From Acholeplasmatales bacterium (GTDB lineage Bacteria; Bacillota_I; Bacilli_A; Acholeplasmatales; Anaeroplasmataceae): DNA of 5,354 nucleotides. The stretch lies in assembly GCA_024681175.1 (NCBI GenBank), contig JAILBI010000085.1, positions 1-5,354 on the forward strand, read 5' to 3'. Shown here piece by piece: positions 1 through 4,956 of this stretch. The number at the start of each line of letters is the position of its first letter. Position 1 is the first letter of the stretch. The position numbers and the translations under genes are program-made. The notes under the pieces were generated by a model. The model ran no database searches and was not told where the DNA came from. It saw only the letters and a program-made list of their open reading frames with translations.

Positions 1-951
1 AAATATAAAAATATCTGCATAAGGATCTATTATAATTATTTCTTTCTTAGCTAAAAAGAATAATCTAATTATAAATATATATGCATCTAGAATTTCTCCT
101 TCATAAAATAATTTAGTGTCCTCAGGATAAATAGTATTTTCGATCTTTTTAATTTTAGTATTTATTTCGGCATATTGTTCCTGTAAGGATAAAATATTAG
201 AAGTACAATTTAAACATCTTTCTTCATCTATTACATAACCCTTTAATAAATATTGTTTTAATATTTTAGTTGCCCATTTTCTAAATATAGTACCACGCTT
301 TGTGTTGACTCTATATCCTATGGCAATTATCATATCTAAGTTATACATTTTTGTTTGATAATTTTTACCATCCTGGGCAGTTGTAAAGAAATCCTTGACA
401 ACTGAATTATCTAATTCATCATCATTTGATATATTTTTGATATGCATACTTATGTTTTGTTTGGTAGTGTCAAAAAGTATAGCCATATCATTTTGAGTCA
501 ACCAAACAGTATCCTCATTAGGATCTACATTTACATTTAATTTAATTTCATCATAATTAAATAAAATGTATTGAGAAATAAGGGCTTTTTGCTTATTTAT
601 ATTATTTAATTTATCTATTTCAGATAAAGCCCATTCTCTAAATTTAGTTATTCTTTTTGATTTAATTCTATAGCCTACAATTAATACCATATCTAAGTTA
701 TAAATTTTTGATTTATATTTTTTTTCATCACTTCCAGTTGTTGCGGTTTCCGCACATACTGAATCATTTAATTCACCTTCAGTTAAAATATTTTTTATGT
801 GTCTAGAGATTCTAGATTTATCAACATCAAATAATGACGCCATATCATTTTGAGTTAGCCATATTGTTTTATCATAAGGTGATATTTTGACATCTAGACT
901 AAAATCTTCATCTATAAATTTAATTATTTCATATTTTTTATCTTCATTCAT
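1..951 (-). CDS. RhuM-family protein with tandem RhuM modules (3' end outside window)
   Basis: The frame is open from ATG at 951 to base 1 (317 codons, no stop), so the C-terminus is missing. I read two copies of the RhuM N-terminal module. Copy 1 has WLTQNDMA at residues 31-38, HIKNI 51-55, YNLDM 84-88, GYR 93-95 and FREWA 104-108. Copy 2 has WLTQNDMA 150-157, HIKNI 170-174, YNLDM 203-207, GYRVNTKRGT 212-221 and FRKWA 223-227, then KILKQYLLKGY 229-239. A linker likely to be coiled (about 247-275) leads to LFYEGEILDAY and AKKEIIIIDPY (281-311), which resembles the C-terminal domain of longer RhuM proteins. RhuM proteins are named after a Salmonella pathogenicity-island gene and are common near prophage and restriction loci; their biochemical role is not established, though the N-terminal part looks like a DNA-binding or phage-antirepressor-type fold (inference). 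It is transcribed divergently from the pseudouridine synthase and preceded by a perfect GGAGG. Family assignment is confident; function is not. Confidence 0.9.
   Translation of the reverse strand, partial: MNEDKKYEIIKFIDEDFSLDVKISPYDKTIWLTQNDMASLFDVDKSRISRHIKNILTEGELNDSVCAETATTGSDEKKYKSKIYNLDMVLIVGYRIKSKRITKFREWALSEIDKLNNINKQKALISQYILFNYDEIKLNVNVDPNEDTVWLTQNDMAILFDTTKQNISMHIKNISNDDELDNSVVKDFFTTAQDGKNYQTKMYNLDMIIAIGYRVNTKRGTIFRKWATKILKQYLLKGYVIDEERCLNCTSNILSLQEQYAEINTKIKKIENTIYPEDTKLFYEGEILDAYIFIIRLFFLAKKEIIIIDPYADIFIF
256..519 (-). repeat. RhuM module, copy 2 (family-consensus copy)
   Basis: Residues 145-232 of the same protein. This copy keeps the classic RhuM signatures (TKQNISMHIKNI, FFTTAQDGKNY, YNLDMIIAIGYRVNTKRGT, FRKWATKILKQYL) and runs directly into the normal downstream part of the family. 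The DNA encoding TQNDM is the same in both copies (15 bases at 484-498 and 841-855). Confidence 0.85.
613..876 (-). repeat. RhuM module, copy 1 (divergent copy)
   Basis: Residues 26-113 of the RhuM-family protein. It aligns without gaps to copy 2 at a constant offset of 119 codons (357 bp). By hand count about 45 of 80 residues are identical between residues 29-108 and 148-227. This copy departs from the common family pattern: DKSRISRHI replaces TKQNISMHI, CAETATTGSDEKKY replaces the FFTTAQDGKNY-like stretch, and KRIT replaces KRGT. It also lacks the LKQYLLKGY tail after the WA motif. Confidence 0.85.
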
Positions 952-959
952 AAAATTAT

Positions 960-964
960 CCTCC
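960..964 (-). promoter_or_regulatory. Ribosome binding site of the RhuM-family gene
   Basis: On the minus strand this reads GGAGG, 8 nt before ATG at 951. It is the strongest Shine-Dalgarno match in the window and fixes the start. A TATAAT (970-965, minus strand) abuts it, with TTGTTA 16 bp upstream. Used as a -10, that TATAAT would place the transcript start near 958, downstream of this site, so the real promoter is uncertain. Confidence 0.85.
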
Positions 965-997
965 ATTATATATAAGAGGCATTTTTTAACAAAAATT

Positions 998-1026
998 TTA
1001 AAAATATTTTATATTTATGATAAAAT
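998..1026 (+). promoter_or_regulatory. Extended -10 promoter of the pseudouridine synthase operon
   Basis: The extended -10 element TGA-TAAAAT lies at 1018-1026. A weak -35 candidate TTAAAA (998-1003, 4 of 6 matches to TTGACA) sits 17 bp upstream. With the usual geometry (+1 seven bases after the last -10 base), transcription would start at 1033, the A of the start codon. The same TATGWTAAAAT core precedes rdgB at 3906-3916. Predicted by eye only. Confidence 0.6.
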
Positions 1027-1032
1027 TATTCT

Positions 1033-1878
1033 ATGGAAATAAAAATAATATCAAATAATGATACAAAATTAATATTAGAATTACATAATCAGTTTTCAAG
1101 ACATTTAATTCATAGATTTAGATTTGGTGAAGCAAAATATTATGTTAATGGTATAGAAAAGAAATCCTTTGAGGAAGTAAAAAAAGGCGATGAAATTAAA
1201 ATCATCTATGATACTAAAATTAAAGAATTAGAATGGCCTTTATATGAATCTAGTCCAGAAATATTATATGAAAATAATAATTATTTAGTGGTAAATAAGC
1301 CTTCGGGCTTATTAACACTTCCAACTAAAGGTAATCAAAAAAGTATTTATCAAGAATGCTTATATCATTTAAAGAAAAATAATGAAGAATTAAATTTATC
1401 AGTTTTAAATAGATTAGATAAAGATACATCAGGATTATTATTAATGGCTAAAAATAAATATGCTGCATCATTATTATCACCTGTTAAGGAGCACATAGAA
1501 AGAAGATATTATGCCTTAGTAGATGGTATAATAGAAAAAGATGGGATTGTTGATGCACCGATAATTAAGGTGGATGATTTATATAAAAGAAAAATAGATT
1601 TTAATAATCCTTTAGCTAAAGAAGCTAAAACAAAATATCATTTAATTAAAAATAATGATAATAAATCATTAATAGAATTAAAATTATATACAGGAAGAAC
1701 CCACCAAATAAGACTTCATATGTCTTATTTAGGTCATGGTCTTATTGGTGATGATTTATATGGTATTAAGGATGATAAGCCTTTAAGATTAACATCATAT
1801 TATATTAAATTTTATGATTCATTTGAAAAGAAGGAAGTAGAAATAAAAATAGATCCTTTCTTTATTAATGAGATATAA
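1033..1878 (+). CDS. RluA-family rRNA pseudouridine synthase
   Basis: A 281-aa cytoplasmic enzyme expected to isomerise specific uridines to pseudouridine in structured RNA, most likely 23S rRNA; the exact target site cannot be told from the sequence. Residues 1-60 look like a degenerate S4-type RNA-binding domain (YYVNG 36-40, VKKGDEI 49-55). The catalytic domain follows: YLVVNKPSGLL (84-94), the catalytic motif NRLDKDTSGLLL (126-137) with Asp129 as the predicted nucleophile, ERRYYALVDG (156-165) and GRTHQIRLH (221-229). Asn126 stands where many members have His (HRLD). Length is usual for the family. The start is fixed by an in-frame TAA at 1021-1023 and by the absence of another nearby ATG. 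There is no Shine-Dalgarno sequence, unlike every other gene here, and the predicted transcript starts at the ATG. It is the first gene of an operon with the DUF1292 gene (29-nt gap) and glf; no terminator is seen between them. Confidence 0.93.
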   Translation: MEIKIISNNDTKLILELHNQFSRHLIHRFRFGEAKYYVNGIEKKSFEEVKKGDEIKIIYDTKIKELEWPLYESSPEILYENNNYLVVNKPSGLLTLPTKGNQKSIYQECLYHLKKNNEELNLSVLNRLDKDTSGLLLMAKNKYAASLLSPVKEHIERRYYALVDGIIEKDGIVDAPIIKVDDLYKRKIDFNNPLAKEAKTKYHLIKNNDNKSLIELKLYTGRTHQIRLHMSYLGHGLIGDDLYGIKDDKPLRLTSYYIKFYDSFEKKEVEIKIDPFFINEI

Positions 1879-1897
1879 TTAAAATATAAATAATAAT

Positions 1898-1901
1898 GGA
1901 G
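1898..1901 (+). promoter_or_regulatory. Ribosome binding site of the DUF1292 gene, decides the start
   Basis: GGAG lies 6 nt before ATG at 1908. An in-frame ATG at 1896 overlaps this motif and has no ribosome binding site of its own, so 1908 is the better start. Confidence 0.75.
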
Positions 1902-1907
1902 ATAATT

Positions 1908-2201
1908 ATGTATAAGAATAACAATAAAAAGAATAATAATTATAATAGAAATAATAATTTTAATAAGCCAAAAACTAAAAAGGTAACCTTAAAGGGTAAA
2001 AATGGAAGAAGTATCATCTTTGAGGTTGATGGTGAGGTTGAATATGATGATGAATTATATTATATAATGCATCCTTTAGATAAATCATTATTAGAGGATG
2101 GAGATGCCATGGTATTTAGAGTAGTAGATGATAATTATATAATGGTTGAGGATAATGATTTAATAGATACAATTGGAGAAATATATAATAATGAAGCATA
2201 A
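1908..2201 (+). CDS. DUF1292 (YrzB-like) small acidic protein
   Basis: A 97-aa protein of unknown function. Residues 26-97 match the pattern I know for DUF1292: a short beta-rich domain beginning VTLKGKNGRSIIFEVDGEVEYD, then ELYYIMHPLD (49-58), a DGDAMVFRVVDD stretch (64-75) and an acidic C-terminus ending in an EIYNNE-like helix. Firmicutes members are small soluble cytoplasmic proteins. The first 25 residues are an unusual basic tail with 11 Asn and 7 Lys (NNN runs at 4-6, 9-11 and 15-17), probably disordered; the contrast with the acidic domain is marked. It lies 29 nt after the pseudouridine synthase and its last 11 nt overlap the start of glf, so the three are probably cotranscribed and the last two translationally coupled. 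No signal peptide or membrane segment. Family match is good; the role is unknown. Confidence 0.82.
   Translation: MYKNNNKKNNNYNRNNNFNKPKTKKVTLKGKNGRSIIFEVDGEVEYDDELYYIMHPLDKSLLEDGDAMVFRVVDDNYIMVEDNDLIDTIGEIYNNEA
2175..2178 (+). promoter_or_regulatory. Probable ribosome binding site of glf
   Basis: GGAG lies 12 nt before ATG at 2191, inside the DUF1292 gene. The spacing is long. An in-frame TTG at 2173 overlaps the motif and would add six residues, but the family's N-terminus (a short lead into YDYLIVGSGL) fits ATG 2191 better. Confidence 0.55.
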
Positions 2202-3306
2202 ATATGATTATTTAATTGTAGGATCAGGATTATATGGTTCTATATGTGCATATGAATTAAATAAAAAAGGCTATAAATGCTTAATAATTGATAAAAGAAA
2301 TCATATTGGTGGCAATATTTATACAGAAAATATTGAAGGTATAAATGTACATAAATATGGTGCACATATATTCCATACATCTAATAAAGATGTTTGGGAT
2401 TATATTAACCATTTTGCAACATTTAATAATTATATAAATTCACCTGTCGCAAGATATAAAAATGAATTATATAATTTACCATTTAATATGAATACATTTA
2501 CTAAATTATGGCCTGATGTATTTAGCCCAGAGGATGCAAAAAATAAAATAGAAAATGAAAAAAAATCATATAATGTATCTAACCCTAAAAACCTAGAGGA
2601 ACAAGCAATTAATCTTGTAGGACCTACAATATATGAAAAATTAATAAAGGGCTATACAGCTAAGCAATGGGGTAAGAAATGTAGTGAGCTACCACCATTT
2701 ATCATTAAAAGATTACCTGTAAGATTTACATTTAATAATAATTATTTTAATGATATATACCAAGGTATACCTATTGGTGGATACACTAAAATAATTGAAA
2801 AGATGCTTAATGGTATAGATATTAAATTAAATTGTGATTTCTTTGAAGAAAGAAAAGAATTAGAAGCTATTGCAGATAATATTATTTATACAGGACCTAT
2901 AGATAAATATTTTGATTATAAATATGGTATGCTTGAATATAGAACTGTTAAATTTGAAACAGAAATATTAAATTTATCAAATTATCAAGGTAATGCAGTT
3001 ATAAATTATACTGATTATGAAATACCTTATACAAGAATAATTGAGCATAAGCATTTTGAATTTGATACAACAAGCCCTAAGACAGTTATATCAAAGGAAT
3101 ATTCAAAAAAATGGGAAAAGACTGATGAGCCTTATTACCCAATAAATGATGATAAAAATAATAATTTATATTTAAAATATAAAGAAGAAGCTGATAAGCT
3201 TACAAATGTTTATTTTGGTGGAAGATTAGGTCAATATAAATATTATGATATGGATAAGGTAATAGCCGAGGCTTTAAATTTTGTAAATAATATAAAAAAG
3301 AAATAG
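2191..3306 (+). CDS. glf: UDP-galactopyranose mutase
   Basis: A 371-aa FAD enzyme that interconverts UDP-galactopyranose and UDP-galactofuranose, the donor for galactofuranose in surface glycans. Family landmarks run the full length. The FAD-binding Rossmann motif GSGLYGS is at 11-17, with the acidic end of the second strand at IIDKRNHIGGNIYTE (32-46). HKYGAHIFHTSNKDVW is at 54-69, LPFNMNTF at 96-103 and LIKGYTAKQWGKK at 151-163 with Trp160. ELPPFIIKRLPVRF (166-179) carries Arg174, followed by NNYFNDIYQGIPIGGY at 183-198, YTRIIEHKHF (280-289) with Arg282, and FGGRLGQYKYYDMD (342-355) for the flavin. Trp160, Arg174 and Arg282 match positions known to contact substrate in studied mutases. The protein is complete, of normal length, with no membrane segment or signal peptide. 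It overlaps the DUF1292 gene by 11 nt and ends inside the shared terminator. No glycosyltransferase or other galactofuranose gene is in the window, so the glycan is unknown. Confidence 0.96.
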   Translation: MKHKYDYLIVGSGLYGSICAYELNKKGYKCLIIDKRNHIGGNIYTENIEGINVHKYGAHIFHTSNKDVWDYINHFATFNNYINSPVARYKNELYNLPFNMNTFTKLWPDVFSPEDAKNKIENEKKSYNVSNPKNLEEQAINLVGPTIYEKLIKGYTAKQWGKKCSELPPFIIKRLPVRFTFNNNYFNDIYQGIPIGGYTKIIEKMLNGIDIKLNCDFFEERKELEAIADNIIYTGPIDKYFDYKYGMLEYRTVKFETEILNLSNYQGNAVINYTDYEIPYTRIIEHKHFEFDTTSPKTVISKEYSKKWEKTDEPYYPINDDKNNNLYLKYKEEADKLTNVYFGGRLGQYKYYDMDKVIAEALNFVNNIKKK

Positions 3307-3331
3307 GATTTCACAAGAAATCCTATTTTTT
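3301..3331. terminator. Bidirectional intrinsic terminator shared by glf and coaD
   Basis: A perfect 12-bp stem, AAATAGGATTTC (3301-3312) pairing with GAAATCCTATTT (3317-3328), closes a 4-nt ACAA loop. On the plus strand it is followed by a T run (3326-3331). On the minus strand the hairpin runs into CTTTTTT (3300-3294). The glf stop TAG (3304-3306) and the coaD stop (3323-3325, TAG on the minus strand) lie at mirrored positions in the two arms. Confidence 0.92.
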
Positions 3332-3808
3332 AATATTATATTTTTCTATTACTCTTTCTACAATTTGCTTAGGTACATAACTTGATATATCTACCCCGAA
3401 CGCAACAAGCTCCTTTATTGAAGAAGAAGAAACCATTAAATTTTTTGTTGTAGGCATTAATAATATTGTTTCAATCTTTGGATATATTGCCCTATTATAT
3501 TGGAATAATGAGAATTCTGTTTCATAATCAGAATAATTTCTCATTCCTCTTACAATAATATCAATATCATTTTCTTTACAATATTGTACTACAAGGCCAT
3601 CATATGGCTCTACAATTATATTATTTAATCCTACAATAGAATCTTTAATCATTTGTACTCTTTCATCAGTAGTAAAAGAATATTTTTTCATAATATTATT
3701 TGATACAACAATATGTACCTCATCAAACATTTTAGATATTCTTTTTATTACATCTAAATGTCCATTTGTAAATGGATCAAAAGATCCTGGATAAGCCGCT
3801 TTTTTCAT
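3323..3808 (-). CDS. coaD: Phosphopantetheine adenylyltransferase
   Basis: A 161-aa cytoplasmic enzyme of coenzyme A synthesis. It transfers AMP from ATP to 4'-phosphopantetheine to give dephospho-CoA, the penultimate step. It belongs to the bacterial CoaD type of the nucleotidyltransferase superfamily: AAYPGSFDPFTNGHLD (4-19) holds the TxGH signature (Thr14, His17), VRGMRNYSDYETEF (86-99) is the conserved RG(L/M)R region, and SSSSIKELVAFG (127-138) is the C-terminal ATP-binding signature, followed by the VP motif (145-146). Length fits the family (about 160 aa). I place the start at 3808, not at the in-frame ATG 3823. The peptide MKKAAYPGSFDP is the usual family N-terminus, GGTGAT lies just before it, and the predicted transcript starts near 3818, excluding 3823. 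It is monocistronic, convergent with glf and divergent from rdgB. Confidence 0.96.
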   Translation of the reverse strand: MKKAAYPGSFDPFTNGHLDVIKRISKMFDEVHIVVSNNIMKKYSFTTDERVQMIKDSIVGLNNIIVEPYDGLVVQYCKENDIDIIVRGMRNYSDYETEFSLFQYNRAIYPKIETILLMPTTKNLMVSSSSIKELVAFGVDISSYVPKQIVERVIEKYNIKK

Positions 3809-3812
3809 ATTA

Positions 3813-3818
3813 ATCACC
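3813..3818 (-). promoter_or_regulatory. Ribosome binding site of coaD, decides the start
   Basis: On the minus strand this reads GGTGAT, matching the downstream half of the AGGAGGTGAT consensus, 4 nt before ATG at 3808. It lies inside the N-terminal extension implied by ATG 3823, supporting the shorter protein. Confidence 0.7.
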
Positions 3819-3824
3819 AACATT

Positions 3825-3853
3825 ATTATAATACAAAAATAAATAGTTGTCTA
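3825..3853 (-). promoter_or_regulatory. Sigma-A type promoter of coaD
   Basis: On the minus strand, -35 TAGACA (3853-3848, 5 of 6 matches) and a perfect -10 TATAAT (3830-3825) are separated by 17 bp. This is the best promoter in the window. Predicted +1 is about 3818, leaving a leader of roughly 10 nt that begins at the ribosome binding site. Confidence 0.8.
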
Positions 3854-3905
3854 ATTATTTTAAATTTAATAATTTTTCTATTTAATATTCTTTATTATTA
3901 TATTT

Positions 3906-3921
3906 TATGTTAAAATATAAT
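3906..3921 (+). promoter_or_regulatory. Extended -10 promoter of the rdgB operon
   Basis: The extended -10 TGT-TAAAAT (3908-3916) is overlapped by a second candidate, TATAAT (3916-3921). The -35 region (about 3888-3893, TTCTTT) is weak, which fits an extended -10 promoter. Predicted +1 is about 3923 for the first element or 3928 for the second, both downstream of the ATG at 3920. Confidence 0.6.
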
Positions 3922-3925
3922 GAGG
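3922..3925 (+). promoter_or_regulatory. Ribosome binding site of rdgB, decides the start
   Basis: GAGG lies 9 nt before ATG at 3935. The in-frame ATG at 3920 overlaps it and lies within or before the predicted transcript start, so 3935 is chosen. The motif is at or very near the 5' end of the predicted mRNA. Confidence 0.7.
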
Positions 3926-3934
3926 TTTTTTGAA

Positions 3935-4531
3935 ATGAAGAAGATAGTTTTTGCCACAAATAATATAAATAAAGTAAAAGAATTTAAATCATTATTTAAA
4001 AATAAGGATTTAGATTTTGTTACCTTAAAGGAAATAAATTATGATAAAGAAATTATAGAAGATGGTACTACATTTGAAGAAAATGCCTTAATTAAGGCAA
4101 GACAGGTTTCAAGAGATTTAAATTGTATTGCCATATCTGATGATTCAGGTCTAGAGGTTCGTGCCTTAAATTATGAGCCGGGTATTTATTCAGCAAGATA
4201 TGCAGGAACTCATAATGATGAGGATAATAATAATTTATTAATTAAAAATTTAAAAGGTATTAAAGATAGATATGCAAGATATGTTTGTGCTATATGTGTT
4301 TATTTTCCTAATGGCTTATATCTTATGTCAAAGGAAATATGCGAAGGTGAAATAATTGATGAAAGAAAAGGCACAAATGGCTTTGGCTATGACCCTTATT
4401 TTTATTTCAAAGAATTTGGTAAAACATTTGCTGAAATTCCACTTGAAACTAAAAATCTAGTATCTCATCGTGCAAAGGCGATTAGAAAATTAAGAGGTAT
4501 GTTAGATGAAGATTTTAATATTATCAGATAA
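3935..4531 (+). CDS. rdgB: Non-canonical purine NTP pyrophosphatase (RdgB/HAM1 family)
   Basis: A 198-aa cytoplasmic house-cleaning enzyme expected to hydrolyse ITP, dITP and XTP to the monophosphate plus pyrophosphate, keeping deaminated purines out of DNA and RNA. The N-terminus MKKIVFATNNINKVKEF is typical of the family (TNN at 8-10, Lys13). EDGTTFEENALIKAR is at 42-56, ISDDSGLEV at 67-75 with Asp69/Asp70 at the metal and catalytic site, PGIYSARYAG at 82-91, KGTNGFGYDPYF at 145-156 and SHRAKA at 177-182, which helps recognise the base. Length is normal. It starts a probable operon: a metallophosphoesterase gene begins inside its 3' end (26-nt overlap). The same pair is adjacent in B. subtilis (ysnA-ysnB). 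It is divergent from coaD across a 126-bp spacer. Confidence 0.96.
   Translation: MKKIVFATNNINKVKEFKSLFKNKDLDFVTLKEINYDKEIIEDGTTFEENALIKARQVSRDLNCIAISDDSGLEVRALNYEPGIYSARYAGTHNDEDNNNLLIKNLKGIKDRYARYVCAICVYFPNGLYLMSKEICEGEIIDERKGTNGFGYDPYFYFKEFGKTFAEIPLETKNLVSHRAKAIRKLRGMLDEDFNIIR
4494..4497 (+). promoter_or_regulatory. Ribosome binding site of yfcE inside rdgB
   Basis: GAGG lies 8 nt before ATG at 4506, within the codons for KLRG of RdgB. It confirms that the overlapping start is real. Confidence 0.75.
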
Positions 4532-4955
4532 TCATCATAGAAAATTAGATTTTAATTTTAATGAATTTGATTATATCCTTCACGCAGGTGATAGAGGATA
4601 TGAAGAAGAAACATTATTAAAAAATAATGCAATATATGTAAAAGGTAATTGTGATCTTACAGGTGATGATGAATATATTTTAAATTTAGGTAATAAAAAA
4701 ATATTATTATTACATGGACATACAAAAAATGTTAAACAAAGCTATTTATCATTATCACTTTATGCAAGAAGCCAAAATGTAAATTTAGTTATATTTGGCC
4801 ATACACATTATCAAGATACATTTACTGATAATGATATATTATTTATAAATCCTGGTGCATATGAGGATGGATATTATGCCATATTAGATGATGATAATAT
4901 TAATTTGTATTTTAATGAAACAATAATGAAAAAAATAAAGCTTAATTGGGAGTAA
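4506..4955 (+). CDS. yfcE: YfcE/MJ0936-type metallophosphoesterase
   Basis: A 149-aa soluble metal-dependent phosphodiesterase of the calcineurin-like superfamily. All metal-site motifs are visible: SDNHH (7-11, Asp8 and His10), HAGD (26-29, Asp29), KGNCD (46-50, Asn48), HGH (70-72, His70) and FGHTH (97-101, His99 and His101), followed by the family's NPGA/NPGS turn (115-118). Studied relatives cleave artificial phosphodiesters such as bis-pNPP with Mn or similar metals; the natural substrate is unknown. It is slightly short for the family (often 150-180 aa) but complete. Its first nine codons, including the one for metal ligand Asp8, overlap the end of rdgB and its stop codon, so translation is probably coupled. 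The next gene starts 1 nt after its stop. Confidence 0.92.
   Translation: MKILILSDNHHRKLDFNFNEFDYILHAGDRGYEEETLLKNNAIYVKGNCDLTGDDEYILNLGNKKILLLHGHTKNVKQSYLSLSLYARSQNVNLVIFGHTHYQDTFTDNDILFINPGAYEDGYYAILDDDNINLYFNETIMKKIKLNWE
4948..4952 (+). promoter_or_regulatory. Ribosome binding site of the last gene
   Basis: GGGAG lies 4 nt before ATG at 4957, inside the last two codons of yfcE. The spacing is short but acceptable. Confidence 0.6.
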
Positions 4956-4956
4956 T

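Noticed and set aside
965..970. Perfect TATAAT (minus strand) as the RhuM-gene -10
   Set aside because: It abuts GGAGG, so transcription would start after the ribosome binding site. In DNA this AT-rich it may be chance; left as uncertain.
1896..1907. Upstream ATG adding four residues to the DUF1292 protein
   Set aside because: It overlaps the GGAG that serves ATG 1908 and has no ribosome binding site of its own.
1914..1966. AAT-rich repetitive stretch as a microsatellite or array
   Set aside because: It is coding for the Asn-rich tail, with irregular units and no spacers.
2173..2190. TTG start adding six residues to glf
   Set aside because: It overlaps the only GGAG nearby, and the family N-terminus fits ATG 2191.
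3809..3823. ATG 3823 as the coaD start
   Set aside because: It lies upstream of the predicted transcript start (about 3818), and the extension covers the GGTGAT site.
3853..3874. Inverted repeat AATTATT / AATAATT in the coaD-rdgB spacer
   Set aside because: Only A and T, 7-bp arms around an 8-nt spacer. Expected by chance here, although it touches the coaD -35.
3920..3934. ATG 3920 as the rdgB start
   Set aside because: It lies at or before the predicted transcript start and overlaps GAGG; MKKIVFATNN from 3935 is the family N-terminus.
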